The notes: a model not told the origin generated them from the sequence alone. A stretch of DNA of 45,602 nt from an uncultured Prevotella sp. (GCA_934204655.1 CAKPZJ010000024.1:1-45602); one strand, 5' to 3'; numbered from the stretch's first letter, positions 1 through 8,799 are shown. Numbers and translations: made by a program.

Positions 1-11
1 ATCAGGTGACG

Positions 12-19
12 CAAAGATA
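12..19 (-). promoter_or_regulatory. Possible -7 element of a leftward gene outside the window
   Basis: Read on the minus strand this is TATCTTTG, a match to the Bacteroidetes -7 consensus TAnnTTTG. It would serve a gene left of the window. No good TTTG -33 element is seen at the usual distance, so this is a weak call. The remaining bases up to 121 hold nothing else I recognise. Confidence 0.25.
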
Positions 20-121
20 CAAAATATTGTTTATCAACCAGTTATAAAATACATGATTTTTGAGTGACGAAGTCAGGTGGTTGGCTCTTAATACTGTTGG
101 CTGTCTTCTTGCTCCTGTTGG

Positions 122-751
122 TTATACTTTCTCTTCCCGATACAACCGCTCGAACCACTGGCGTAGCAGCGGGCGGTTCTCTATGATGGCCTGCAGTTGT
201 CGGAGCTTTTCCTGGTTGGGCGAGTTGGGTATCCACAGCCGTATATAGCCGTTTCGTGAGTACTTCTCGTCCATGTGCGAGGCGAAACGCTCCCACTGCT
301 TGTCGTCATCCAGTTCGGGGTACTTCTCAAGGCCGTACTGGATGGCCCTCCGGAAGATGGTCTCGGTGTCCAGGTCGCGGTCGGCCTCGGCCACTATCTT
401 GCCATAGATGGACCGGGGCTGTCGGCTGGCCGATGCCCGATGGTCTTCTACCGCTTCCTTCATAATCTGTATGCGTTCCGGCGAGAACCACTTCTTCAAC
501 CGCGCGTCGCTTGCAAGTATTTTGCCCCCCGTAACATGGTGAATGGCCCGCGGGCCGCTCATGCCCAAGTCATGGTAAGCCGCTATGACGTATGCCATGT
601 TGATGTCGGCCCCGGTAAACTTAGCCAGCTCCAGGCTATTCTTGATGACCCGCTGTACATGGGTAAGCCCGTGACTCTTGCCAAAGGCCACGTAGCGTGG
701 CAAGATTTGCTTCTCGACAAAGTCCATGATGTCTAAGTTGAGCTGTTGCAT
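122..751 (-). CDS. HD-domain phosphohydrolase-like protein
   Basis: A 209-residue soluble protein of the HD superfamily of metal-dependent phosphohydrolases. An N-terminal His (SHGLTHVQRV, about residue 28) precedes the hallmark His-Asp pair in YHDLG (about residues 58-62), then a His pair (AIHHVTGG) and a conserved EDHRAS segment. These fit the metal-binding residues of the fold, but the substrate cannot be deduced. It is the last gene of a minus-strand run, starting 12 bp after menA ends. The C-terminal third is charged and carries no extra recognisable domain. A start a few codons later, at MDFVEK, is equally possible. The family call is firm; the function is unknown. Confidence 0.75.
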   Translation of the reverse strand: MQQLNLDIMDFVEKQILPRYVAFGKSHGLTHVQRVIKNSLELAKFTGADINMAYVIAAYHDLGMSGPRAIHHVTGGKILASDARLKKWFSPERIQIMKEAVEDHRASASRQPRSIYGKIVAEADRDLDTETIFRRAIQYGLEKYPELDDDKQWERFASHMDEKYSRNGYIRLWIPNSPNQEKLRQLQAIIENRPLLRQWFERLYREEKV

Positions 752-763
752 CGCTGTAGATTT

Positions 764-1708
764 TTAAGATATAAGTATGGCTGTGGCCGACATGATGCCG
801 TACACCAAGATGTTTCGGGCCGTCTTGCCCAGCACTCCGTTGAGCGCCTTGCCCTGCTTTATCTGTACCATCTGTCGGTAAGTAACGAGGTGGAGGAGCA
901 GGTAGACGAGCAGGAGGGCGGCGGTCAGCATGCCGGTGCCGTGGCTGTTTATCCAGAGGGTGACCGCCATCAGCGCCACGGCCATGATGCCAGTAGCCAA
1001 GTAAAGCCACTCGGTGCGCCGGGCCCCTAAGCGTACGGCCAGGGTAATCTTGCCAACCGCCCTGTCGGTGTCGCGGTCGCGATAGTTGTTCACTATCAGC
1101 AGGGCGTCAATGGCCAGCCCGCAGCCGATGGAGGCTATAAAGGTTTTGAGGGTGATGGTGCTCAGGGCGATGGGCAGGGCCAGGTAGTAAGTAAGACATA
1201 CGGGCACAAAGCCGAAGAACATGAGCACCAGGACATCGCCCAGCCCGATATGGGAGAACTTGGTCGTGTACAGGAAGCAGAATATGACGCACGCGATACC
1301 CACGAAGACCATCATAAAGCCTCCGTATATAATAAGAGGTAACCCGATGAAGCAGGCCAGTATCGTGGTGGTGAGGATGCCGCTCACCATGGCCTTGGGA
1401 GTAATCCATCCCTCGGTGCAGGCCCGCTTGGGCCCCAGGCGAGTGGTTCGGCTGTCCGTCTTGTCCCTATAGTCAAAGTAGTCGTTGACCAGGTTGGCGT
1501 CAATCTGCATCACAAAGGCAAATAACAGGCACAGTATAGTTGGGATGACCTGAAAGAACTCGCCCCCGTTGCTGTCGGCATAAGCCAGGGCGGCTCCTAT
1601 CATTACCGGGACGGCCGCCCCTGTGAGCGTCTTAGGTCGCGCGGCGAGCAGCCATGCCCTCGCCGAGTTAGTCTTTACCTGTTCGTAGTCTGTTTGTTGT
1701 TCCATCAT
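764..1708 (-). CDS. menA: 1,4-dihydroxy-2-naphthoate polyprenyltransferase (MenA), UbiA family
   Basis: An integral inner-membrane prenyltransferase of 314 residues that attaches the polyprenyl tail to 1,4-dihydroxy-2-naphthoate in menaquinone synthesis. Both Asp-rich Mg-diphosphate motifs of the UbiA family are present: NDYFDYRDKTD near residue 76 and NNYRDRDTDR near residue 208. Eight or nine hydrophobic helices surround them. The extended N-terminal motif and the second motif followed by GKITLAVRLG are typical of MenA rather than UbiA. It sits 2 bp downstream of the porin gene and 12 bp upstream of the HD gene, so it is co-transcribed with both. Menaquinone is the expected electron acceptor of the Nqr complex encoded at 16452-22254. 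The alternative is another UbiA-family prenyltransferase. Confidence 0.85.
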   Translation of the reverse strand: MMEQQTDYEQVKTNSARAWLLAARPKTLTGAAVPVMIGAALAYADSNGGEFFQVIPTILCLLFAFVMQIDANLVNDYFDYRDKTDSRTTRLGPKRACTEGWITPKAMVSGILTTTILACFIGLPLIIYGGFMMVFVGIACVIFCFLYTTKFSHIGLGDVLVLMFFGFVPVCLTYYLALPIALSTITLKTFIASIGCGLAIDALLIVNNYRDRDTDRAVGKITLAVRLGARRTEWLYLATGIMAVALMAVTLWINSHGTGMLTAALLLVYLLLHLVTYRQMVQIKQGKALNGVLGKTARNILVYGIMSATAILIS

Positions 1709-1710
1709 TT

Positions 1711-4059
1711 TTAGTTGAAGAAGTTCCAGCTGAGGCCGAACCTCAGGATGCGCTCGTTGAGTGGGTAGTGAGGCGCCAGGAAGTACTGGCGGTTGCCGCT
1801 GCCTGCATTAACGTGGCTCATCATAACAAAAAAGCGCGTATGCTTGAGGTGGAAGTTGGCGTAGACGTTAACCAGAGGATAGTTGCCAATATCTACCTTG
1901 CTGTCGTTTTCCTGGACAGCGTACTGGCCCAGGCCAGGGGCGTAGTCGGGTGCGTGGTACTTGGTGAAGTATCGTATGTCGGCACCGAAGTCGCACTTGA
2001 GCACCCGGGCAATCTTGAAGCGCAGGAAAAGATTGGTATATACGTTGAGCTGAGGTACTGGCAGCACATCCTCGGCCGTCGATTTCTGATAGGTGACCAC
2101 ATTCTCCCAGTTGAGCGGCCCTAAGCGGAAGTCCTGGAACAGCTGAACGGTAAACAGGGTGATGGCATCGCCATGCTGGCGGACGTTGACCTCGTTGTTC
2201 TGACGGCCGTAGGTGTCCGTGATATTGTAACTGAGCCCGAAGTAAATATAGTTGGAAATCTCATCGAACGCTACACGCAGCTTAGTGTGTGTCTTGGCCC
2301 AGCTGAGCATGCCCTGGATGCGCGTATGGGTTATCTTGTCCAGGTCATCGTTGTCCCACAGATAGTGGCGGCTGTGATAGTGACGGAAATAGAACGAGGG
2401 GGTAGTGCGGTGGAAGAAACCACCGGCCTGGAGGGTTACGGTGTCGCCGAATAGCTTGAAGTTGAGGTCGGCCGAAGCGTCCACCTTGATGTTGCCCATG
2501 TCCTTGCCCGTTACGCCGAACTCGGCCAGCGCGTTATAGTGCAGTGCTTTGCCCTGGAACTTACTCAGCTGGCCGCCTACATACAGGTTCTGCTCGTTCC
2601 ACGAGGCTGTGCCCTGTGCTGCTGGCAGCACGAAGTGGCGCATCTCATGGGCTACAAAAGCCTTGATGCCCGCTTTGGCCCACTTGTTGAACCCTTCAAG
2701 GAGCGAGAGGGCGAAAGTATTGCGCAGGGAGAAGTGAGTAGTCTTGTCGTAGATAGAGTCGCCTGGCAGCTCTTCGTCCATATCGTAGGTGTGAGCGTAG
2801 TACGAGTTCGGGGTTTCGTAAGCCTGGTAGACGCGGCTGTAGTTATTGAATTCTAAGGTGTGTATGAAACTGGTAACCGGTACATACTCGCGCTTCATCC
2901 ACATGCTGTCCTCGCTGGCCTTGGCTGTGGCAGTGGCCAGGCTGTCGGCCACGGCCTGGTTGGGTACCTGTATGCGCCCGGCAGCCTTGTTCTTCAGCGT
3001 GTCGGTAGGCTCTATGCCCGCGATAGTCGCGTTCTTGGGACGCCCGGCAAACTTCGGTGTGTCCTTGTGAGTCTTATTAAAACTCTCCTCATCAAAGTCC
3101 TCGCCGTCGCGTTCTGCTTTACGCTCCGCCTTCTCACGAGCTTCGCGCTTCTCTTGGTCTTTCTTGGCCTCGAGGGCAAACTTCTTAGCGGCAATCTCAT
3201 CGTCAGTCATGCGGACAGAACGATGGAAACCGAGGCTGTAGCGATGGGTGAGGAAGAGGTGCTGATTATCGTTGCGGTTCCAGTTGCGGTTGAGCACGGT
3301 GGGTATGTCGGCCGTGGCGAAGCTCTCTGAGAACAGCTCGGGATGTACGATATAGTCATCGTTGGTGATACCGCCGTTCTCAGTGACCTTCTGGTGGTTG
3401 GTCGAGAAGAGAATATGAGCCTGGTACTTGTCGCCCAGATACGAGCCGTACATGGTGTAGTTGAAATGAGACGTGCTCTGGTTGGAGTAGTAGCCCCGGC
3501 CGTAGATATAGTCAAAGTGGAAACCCACGCCAAGCCTTTTGCCCGCGTTGACACCAAACTTAGCCGTGAAATGGTCTTCACCGTTGGTGCGGTCGCCCGA
3601 GGTGTTGAACGTAAGATTAGTAAACGGCGACAGGGTGTTGGTAAAGTGGAACTTATCTACCGGCGTGAGAAAAAAATCGTAAGGCGCGGTGAAGATAAAC
3701 TGCCCCTCGGCAGGCCGGTCTACGAAGATACGGTTCTGGCGGGGGGCTCCCAGGTTGCCCGTGGTATTGAACTCACCCCGCTTGCCGGTGGTGAAGATAG
3801 AGTTCATAAACAGGTGCGACACCGTGTCGGGTGTCGCATGCGTAATGTCGCCAAATCGGCTGTCTATGGTCCACACCTTGATTCCCTTGGGTATCTCCTT
3901 GCTGGTGCCTAAGCTGTCTGGGTTAACCTTCTTCCTCAGCGTGTTGGTAATGGTACCATCGTCATTGAAAGTGTTTAAGTCGTTGAGGTTGTTAACCTGC
4001 GCCACGGCCAGGGTGGCCACGGTGCTGAGAAGGGAGATAAGTGCGAGGGTTTTCTTCAT
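1711..4059 (-). CDS. Putative outer-membrane porin (large Bacteroidetes family)
   Basis: Start chosen at 4059 because MKKTLALISLLSTVATLAVA is a clear signal peptide; this gives 782 residues. The mature N-terminus is followed by a long region of alternating aromatic/polar strands and ends in Phe-Phe-Asn (RFGLSWNFFN), as expected of a beta-barrel outer-membrane protein. A highly charged Lys/Glu insert (about residues 280-340, rich in KKDQEKREAREKAERKAERD-type sequence) looks like a flexible or coiled loop inside the barrel. It resembles the large 'putative porin' family common in Bacteroidales; the substrate is unknown. It follows the small membrane gene by 5 bp and precedes menA by 2 bp. Confidence 0.7.
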   Translation of the reverse strand: MKKTLALISLLSTVATLAVAQVNNLNDLNTFNDDGTITNTLRKKVNPDSLGTSKEIPKGIKVWTIDSRFGDITHATPDTVSHLFMNSIFTTGKRGEFNTTGNLGAPRQNRIFVDRPAEGQFIFTAPYDFFLTPVDKFHFTNTLSPFTNLTFNTSGDRTNGEDHFTAKFGVNAGKRLGVGFHFDYIYGRGYYSNQSTSHFNYTMYGSYLGDKYQAHILFSTNHQKVTENGGITNDDYIVHPELFSESFATADIPTVLNRNWNRNDNQHLFLTHRYSLGFHRSVRMTDDEIAAKKFALEAKKDQEKREAREKAERKAERDGEDFDEESFNKTHKDTPKFAGRPKNATIAGIEPTDTLKNKAAGRIQVPNQAVADSLATATAKASEDSMWMKREYVPVTSFIHTLEFNNYSRVYQAYETPNSYYAHTYDMDEELPGDSIYDKTTHFSLRNTFALSLLEGFNKWAKAGIKAFVAHEMRHFVLPAAQGTASWNEQNLYVGGQLSKFQGKALHYNALAEFGVTGKDMGNIKVDASADLNFKLFGDTVTLQAGGFFHRTTPSFYFRHYHSRHYLWDNDDLDKITHTRIQGMLSWAKTHTKLRVAFDEISNYIYFGLSYNITDTYGRQNNEVNVRQHGDAITLFTVQLFQDFRLGPLNWENVVTYQKSTAEDVLPVPQLNVYTNLFLRFKIARVLKCDFGADIRYFTKYHAPDYAPGLGQYAVQENDSKVDIGNYPLVNVYANFHLKHTRFFVMMSHVNAGSGNRQYFLAPHYPLNERILRFGLSWNFFN

Positions 4060-4064
4060 TATCA

Positions 4065-4283
4065 TTAACGAATAATTCTGAGGCAACATTCAATAAACTT
4101 GAACACCATAGCGACCAGTACGATAACAGTACCGGTCGTATGGCTTGATAGAGCGTACACGGCGACGCCGATAATGGCGAGGAGCATAAAGAGGGCGTTC
4201 AGGAGATTGCGAATCTTGAAGAAACGACTATCAGGGCCGCCCTTTCTATGTCGGCCGTGGTCTATATTTTCGTTTATAATCAT
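4065..4283 (-). CDS. Small two-helix membrane protein, unknown function
   Basis: A 72-residue protein. A charged N-terminus (DHGRHRKGG, RFFKIRN) is followed by two hydrophobic segments, LLNALFMLLAIIGVAVYAL and GTVIVLVAMVFKFIECCL, ending in Arg-rich LRIIR. It therefore looks like an inner-membrane hairpin protein. It lies 8 bp after the DUF4468 gene and 5 bp before the porin start, and its tight packing in the operon supports it being real. I do not recognise a named family. Confidence 0.6.
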   Translation of the reverse strand: MIINENIDHGRHRKGGPDSRFFKIRNLLNALFMLLAIIGVAVYALSSHTTGTVIVLVAMVFKFIECCLRIIR

Positions 4284-4291
4284 GTGGAGGA

Positions 4292-5344
4292 TTACTTGAA
4301 CAGATTGGTGATACCTGCGAATATCTCATTCTTACGGTCTATGGTCTTGCGACGGAACTTGCCATAAGGCGCGACGAGCTTGGTCATCTTCTTGTTCAGA
4401 CTGGCCTTGTCCGTGATGACCTCCTGAGCCGGCAGGGTAAACCCGGTGCTGCGGTTGGCCTCGTAGGTGTACGAGATGCGCTCCAGGGACACGTGCAAGT
4501 GGCCCTCGGTACATGTGGCGATAAGCGTGTAGTTAAATTCGGTCTGGTCTATCATCACAAAGTTGTTCGTGAACACCAGCCACTCGTACATTTTGGCAGC
4601 CATGGAGTGCGTGCCCTTGTTCACGATGACTATCTTGCTGCGGGCCTCGCCCTTGGTGTTTTGGTTGTCGTCTACGGTCAGGCTGTTGATATACCCGAAG
4701 ACCTTATTGTATATCTCCCCGGCGCTCTTGCCAGGCACGTCGATGTCCAGGCCAAACACTACCTTGCCATTGACCATGGGTACGGCTCCGGCGAGATAGG
4801 GGGTGAGGTCCTCTATATCGGTTACCTTTTTGGCAGCGGTCTTGGGGCTCACGGCAGGGGCTGCCACGGTAGACCAGCCATTGGTGTTGGTATATTCTAT
4901 CTCTCCGTTGGCACCCGTCTGGGCCTTCTGCTCAGCCGGAGCCTTCTTCTCGGCTGGTACCAGGGGCGTAGCGGGTATGGTGGTACCTGCCTCCTTAGCC
5001 TCAGCGTTCAGTTTCTCAGCCTCGGCGTTCAGCCGCGCGGCCTCGGCCTGCGCCTTCTTTATCTGCTCCTGTATGGCGGCCTGCTTGGCTGCCAGCTCTT
5101 TAGCCTTGGCCTGCTTGGCCGAGTCCTCCTTGGCTTTGGCCTCAGCATCGGCCTTGGCCTTAGCTTCAGCGGCGGCCTTCTGTGCCTTGGCGGCATTGGC
5201 CTTGGCAGCCTCTACCGCTTTCTGAGCCTCTTCCAACTGCTTTTGAGCCTGTTCCAACTTCTGTTCAGGGGTGAGGGGCTTGACGTTTTGAGCGTGGCAG
5301 AACACGGGGGCAAGCGCAATGATAGCTATCAGTATTTTCTTCAT
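4292..5344 (-). CDS. DUF4468-type protein with N-terminal Ala/Lys/Glu coiled coil
   Basis: A 350-residue exported protein with signal peptide MKKILIAIIALAPVFCHA. Residues about 25-125 are an almost pure Ala/Lys/Glu/Gln helix (repeats such as KAQKAAAEAKAKADAEAKAK), reminiscent of TolA domain II. A Pro/Ala linker follows, and then a globular C-terminal domain from about residue 190 resembling DUF4468, a TBP-like fold domain common in Bacteroidales (GLDIDVPGKSAGEIYNKVFGY, SLERISYTYE, VTDK near the end). The coil could span part of the periplasm. It is the first gene of the operon that continues into the porin, which suggests a cell-envelope role. The domain assignment is from memory of the family and the function is unknown. 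Confidence 0.65.
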   Translation of the reverse strand: MKKILIAIIALAPVFCHAQNVKPLTPEQKLEQAQKQLEEAQKAVEAAKANAAKAQKAAAEAKAKADAEAKAKEDSAKQAKAKELAAKQAAIQEQIKKAQAEAARLNAEAEKLNAEAKEAGTTIPATPLVPAEKKAPAEQKAQTGANGEIEYTNTNGWSTVAAPAVSPKTAAKKVTDIEDLTPYLAGAVPMVNGKVVFGLDIDVPGKSAGEIYNKVFGYINSLTVDDNQNTKGEARSKIVIVNKGTHSMAAKMYEWLVFTNNFVMIDQTEFNYTLIATCTEGHLHVSLERISYTYEANRSTGFTLPAQEVITDKASLNKKMTKLVAPYGKFRRKTIDRKNEIFAGITNLFK

Positions 5345-5371
5345 AATCTGTATTTTTTGTATTAAGTTTCA

Positions 5372-5379
5372 CAAAATTA
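5372..5379 (-). promoter_or_regulatory. Candidate -7 promoter element for the 5344-122 operon
   Basis: On the minus strand this reads TAATTTTG, matching TAnnTTTG of the Bacteroidetes primary sigma factor. It lies 28 bp upstream of the DUF4468 start codon. No clear TTTG -33 box is present at 19-21 bp. Confidence 0.5.
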
Positions 5380-5585
5380 CTAAAAACTGCTGTACGAAAG
5401 AAACAATCTACCATATTTAACGTAAATTATTTGTTTGCAGCGCCCCTGACGGCTGTGATGGTCAAGACAATGGCTCACCGAAATGGGGGCGCAGTCACTC
5501 TATATATTTAAGGTGTAGAGAGAGCAGCGAACCTAAAAACGAGAAGTGGGGGAGTGGCGGCGATGATGGTAGTAACCATCGGGCA

Positions 5586-5711
5586 GAGCCTAAAGATGGT
5601 CGCGACAATTCTAAAGGCGGCTCCCAGCGTGCTGGAGACCGTCATTAGCACACTGGGAGCCGTCATTAGAAACGTAGAGACCGACCTCCGTGAAATTCGG
5701 GGATTTCCGGG
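5586..5711. repeat. 21-bp-periodic degenerate repeat array, locus 1
   Basis: Six consecutive 21-bp units lie in the 432-bp gap between the uvrB end and the DUF4468 operon (5586, 5607, 5628, 5649, 5670, 5691). The best-conserved units, 5628-5648 and 5649-5669, share CTGGGAGCCGTCATTAG with few differences. The block 5653-5682 is 28/30 identical to 39614-39643. Because 21 is seven codons, every frame shows a heptad-like pattern; the plus frame gives VATILKA, APSVLET, VISTLGA, VIRNVET. No convincing start, stop or ribosome site makes it a gene. The rest of the gap (5381-5585 and 5712-5776) shows nothing I can name. Confidence 0.7.
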
Positions 5712-5776
5712 ATGTGCCCGGGCACCCCGTGGCACAGGGCAGTAGGGCAGACAGGGACGCGATGAGCAAGGGCAGA

Positions 5777-7810
5777 TTACTTCTTGTTGTCCAACTCGCC
5801 CTGCAGTCTGATGATTTCGTCGCGATACTGGGCCGCCTGGATGAAGTCGAGGTCCTTGGCGGCCTGTTTCATCAGTGCCGTGGTGCGCTCGATACTCTTC
5901 TGCAACTGGCCCTTGGTCATCTTCAGCACGATGGGGTCAGCGGCAAAGGCCGCGGGCTCCGGCTCGGTGTAGGGCTTGTACGCTACCATGGGGCCAGCCT
6001 CTGCGGGCTGCGGCTTGGCCGTGGGCAGAGCCGACTTAATCTCTTTCTTTATCTGTTGGGGCGTAATGTGGTGTTCCTCATTATACTTTAGCTGTATGGT
6101 GCGCCTTCGGGCTGTCTCTTCTATGGTGCGGCGCATGCTGTCGGTTATCGTGTCGGCATACATGATAACCTTGCCGTTGACATTGCGGGCTGCGCGACCT
6201 GCCGTCTGGGTCAGCGAGCGGTGACTGCGCAGAAATCCCTCCTTATCGGCATCGAGTATGGCCACCAGGGACACCTCTGGCAGGTCCAGGCCCTCGCGCA
6301 GCAGGTTTACGCCCACCAGCACGTCGTACACACCGGCTCGCAGGTCGGTCATTATCTTCACGCGGTCCAGTGTAGCCACGTCGCTGTGTATGTAGTTGGC
6401 CCGCACCGAGTGGTTGAGTAGAAACTCGGTCAGTTCCTCGGCCATGCGCTTGGTAAGGGTGGTGATGAGTACTCGCTCGTGGCGGTTGGTACGCGTCAGT
6501 ATCTCGTCCAGCAAGTCGTCTATCTGGTTCTCGCTTGGGCGAACCTCTATCTCTGGGTCCAAGAGCCCCGTGGGACGTATAATCTGTTCTACTACCACGC
6601 CCTCGGCCTCCTGCAGCTCGTAGTCGGCCGGCGTGGCCGACACATAGATAACCTGGTTGGTCATAGCCTGAAACTCCTCGAAGCGGAGGGGCCTGTTGTC
6701 AAACGCGGCAGGCAACCTGAACCCATATTCGACCAGGTTCTGCTTGCGGGCGCGGTCTCCCCCATACATGGCGTTTATCTGTGGCACGGTAACGTGGCTC
6801 TCGTCTATCACCATGAGGTAGTCTGTGGGGAAGAAGTCTAACAGGCAGTACGGCTTTTCCCCTGGCTCGCGTCCATCGAAGTACCTGGAGTAGTTCTCGA
6901 TACCACTGCAGTGTCCCAACTCCTTTATCATCTCCATATCGTACTCCACGCGCTCCTTAATGCGCTGCGCCTTGATGGTGTCGCCTATCTCGGTGAAGTA
7001 GTCTACCTGCTTGACCAGGTCATCCTGTATCTTGCGGATGGCCACCTCGGTCTGCTCCTTGGAGGTGACAAACAGGTTGGCCGGGTAGATTTGATATTCG
7101 CTGAAGGAGGCTACCCGCCGGAACGTCATGCTGTCCAGTTCCTCTATACTGTCTATCTCGTCGTCCCACCAGCTTACCCGCAGGATATTGTCGCTGTACG
7201 CCATGGCTATGTCTACCGTGTCGCCCTTCACCCTGAACGTTCCGCGCGCCAGCTCGATGTCGTTGCGTATGTATAGAGCGTCTACCAGCTGTCGCAGAAA
7301 GGCATTGCGGTCTTTCTGTTCACCCTGCTTAATAGAGATGATGCTGTTGCTCATGGTGGTGGGCCCTCCCATACCGTATATGCAGGACACGGACGACACC
7401 ACAATGACATCGCGACGTCCAGAGAGCAGAGCGCTTACGGCGCTGAGCCTCAGCTTGTCAATATCCTCATTGATGGCGAGGTCCTTTTCTATATATGTAT
7501 CTGAGGAGGGTAAATAGGCTTCCGGCTGGTAGTAATCGTAGTACGAAACGTAGTACTCTACGGCGTTATTGGGGAAGAACCCCTTCATCTCTTGGTACAA
7601 CTGGGCCGCCAAGGTCTTGTTGTGACTCAGAATGAGGGTGGGGCGGTTCACATTGTTTATCACGTTGGCCACCGTGAAAGTCTTGCCAGAGCCCGTGACG
7701 CCTAACAGCACCTGGGCCTTGTCTCCCTGCTCTACGCCAGCGGTGAGCTGGCTTATGGCAGCAGGCTGGTCGCCCGTGGGAGCATACTCGGAAACCAAAT
7801 TGAAATTCAT
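5777..7810 (-). CDS. uvrB: Excinuclease ABC subunit B
   Basis: UvrB is the DNA-damage verifying helicase-like subunit of nucleotide excision repair; it is loaded by UvrA and then recruits UvrC. The 677 residues match the usual length. Visible landmarks are the N-terminal NFNLVSEYAPTGDQPAAI, Walker A GVTGSGKT (residues 37-44), and the beta-hairpin YYVSYYDYYQPEAYLP that inserts between DNA strands. Further on are DESHVTVPQ (Walker B region), the C-terminal helicase lobe with LREGLDLPEVSLVAILDADK and QTAGRAARN, and the terminal UVR motif that contacts UvrC (about residues 635-675). It is transcribed divergently from bamD. The candidate -7 box is so close that the mRNA may be leaderless. Confidence 0.97.
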   Translation of the reverse strand: MNFNLVSEYAPTGDQPAAISQLTAGVEQGDKAQVLLGVTGSGKTFTVANVINNVNRPTLILSHNKTLAAQLYQEMKGFFPNNAVEYYVSYYDYYQPEAYLPSSDTYIEKDLAINEDIDKLRLSAVSALLSGRRDVIVVSSVSCIYGMGGPTTMSNSIISIKQGEQKDRNAFLRQLVDALYIRNDIELARGTFRVKGDTVDIAMAYSDNILRVSWWDDEIDSIEELDSMTFRRVASFSEYQIYPANLFVTSKEQTEVAIRKIQDDLVKQVDYFTEIGDTIKAQRIKERVEYDMEMIKELGHCSGIENYSRYFDGREPGEKPYCLLDFFPTDYLMVIDESHVTVPQINAMYGGDRARKQNLVEYGFRLPAAFDNRPLRFEEFQAMTNQVIYVSATPADYELQEAEGVVVEQIIRPTGLLDPEIEVRPSENQIDDLLDEILTRTNRHERVLITTLTKRMAEELTEFLLNHSVRANYIHSDVATLDRVKIMTDLRAGVYDVLVGVNLLREGLDLPEVSLVAILDADKEGFLRSHRSLTQTAGRAARNVNGKVIMYADTITDSMRRTIEETARRRTIQLKYNEEHHITPQQIKKEIKSALPTAKPQPAEAGPMVAYKPYTEPEPAAFAADPIVLKMTKGQLQKSIERTTALMKQAAKDLDFIQAAQYRDEIIRLQGELDNKK

Positions 7811-7815
7811 AATTG

Positions 7816-7823
7816 CAAAATTA
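7816..7823 (-). promoter_or_regulatory. Candidate -7 element for uvrB
   Basis: The minus-strand sequence is TAATTTTG, ending only 5 bp before the ATG at 7810. If used, transcription would begin at or next to the start codon. No -33 TTTG is seen at the standard distance. Confidence 0.5.
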
Positions 7824-7886
7824 ATAAAAAATGGAGCCCTGATAGCTTATAATAGCTGTTTTTTTACTAAAAAATGTGTTTTTTAC

Positions 7887-7917
7887 TTTGGCCATAGCGG
7901 AATTATATGTAATTTTG
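7887..7917 (+). promoter_or_regulatory. Bacteroidetes-type promoter for bamD operon
   Basis: The -33 element TTTG (7887-7890), a 19-bp spacer and the -7 element TAATTTTG (7910-7917) match the consensus. The bamD ATG at 7936 follows 18 bp after the -7 element, so the leader is only about a dozen bases. Confidence 0.75.
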
Positions 7918-7935
7918 CAAGACAAATCTGTGATT

Positions 7936-8799
7936 ATGAATAAAATTCTGTTTGCTGCTTTAGCGGTGCTGCTGCTCTTTTCAAGCTGCGCCAATGAGTT
8001 TAACAAAGTCTATATGACCAGCAATGTTCCATATAAATACGAATACGCAAAAGAGTGTTTTGCCAACGGGAAATGGACACGTGCTACGACATTGCTTACC
8101 GATATGATAACGGTATTGAAAGGCACTGACAACGGACAGGAGAGCTTGTACATGCTCGCGATGGCTCAGTATAATAATAAGGACTACGAGGGAGCCGCCA
8201 AGACTTTCAAGAGTTATTTCAAGGCCTATCCCACAGGCTACTATGCCGAGATGGCAGAGTTCTATGCGGGCCAGAGCCTCTACGAGAGTACTCCGGAACC
8301 CCGACTGGATCAGTCGGCCACGATGTCGGCCATCTCTGCCTTTCAGGAGTTTTTGGATTTGTACCCCGATGCCAAGTTAAAGCCTGTTGCCCAGCAGCGC
8401 CTGTTTGCCCTTCAGGACAAGCTGGTACGTAAGGAACTGCTCAATGCCCAGTTGTATTATGACTTAGGTCCCTATTTCGGCAACTGCAATAATGGCGAGA
8501 ACAACTATGAAGCCTGCATCATCACTGCGCAGAACGCTCTCAAGGAATATCCCTACAGCAAGTTGCGCGAGGAATTTTCCATCCTGCTTATGAAGAGTAA
8601 GTACGAGTTGGCCCAGCAGAGTGTGGACAACAAGAAGATGGAACGTTTCCAGGATGCCGAGGATGAGTGCTACGGCTTTATCAATGAGTTCCCCGATTCT
8701 AAGGAACGGGCTACCGCCGAGCGCTATATCAACAAGTGCAAGGACTACATCAGCGCCCACAGCAACGAGTCGGCCATCCCCACATTTGGAAGAGATTAA
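7936..8799 (+). CDS. bamD: Outer membrane protein assembly factor BamD
   Basis: Start placed at 7936 because MNKILFAALAVLLLFSSC is a lipoprotein signal peptide with a lipobox ending at Cys18, and because a well-formed promoter lies just upstream; an in-frame start at 7876 would precede that promoter. The 287-residue protein is built from TPR-type helices (ANGKWTRATTLLTDMITVLKG, MAQYNNKDYEGAAKTFKSYFKAYP, EFLDLYPDAKLKPVAQQRL, FINEFPDSKERATAERYINKC). This is the pattern of BamD, the periplasm-facing lipoprotein of the BAM complex that inserts outer-membrane beta-barrels. It is the first gene of an operon with the omega subunit and a DUF4293 protein, a common Bacteroidales arrangement. Confidence 0.9.
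   Translation: MNKILFAALAVLLLFSSCANEFNKVYMTSNVPYKYEYAKECFANGKWTRATTLLTDMITVLKGTDNGQESLYMLAMAQYNNKDYEGAAKTFKSYFKAYPTGYYAEMAEFYAGQSLYESTPEPRLDQSATMSAISAFQEFLDLYPDAKLKPVAQQRLFALQDKLVRKELLNAQLYYDLGPYFGNCNNGENNYEACIITAQNALKEYPYSKLREEFSILLMKSKYELAQQSVDNKKMERFQDAEDECYGFINEFPDSKERATAERYINKCKDYISAHSNESAIPTFGRD

Noticed and set aside
4493..5365. 290-codon plus-strand frame opposite the DUF4468 gene
   Set aside because: The Leu/Gly-rich translation is the shadow of the Ala/Lys/Glu coil; no start context or homologous domain.
5586..5711. CRISPR array
   Set aside because: Units abut each other with no unique spacers, the unit is degenerate, and no cas gene is present in the window.
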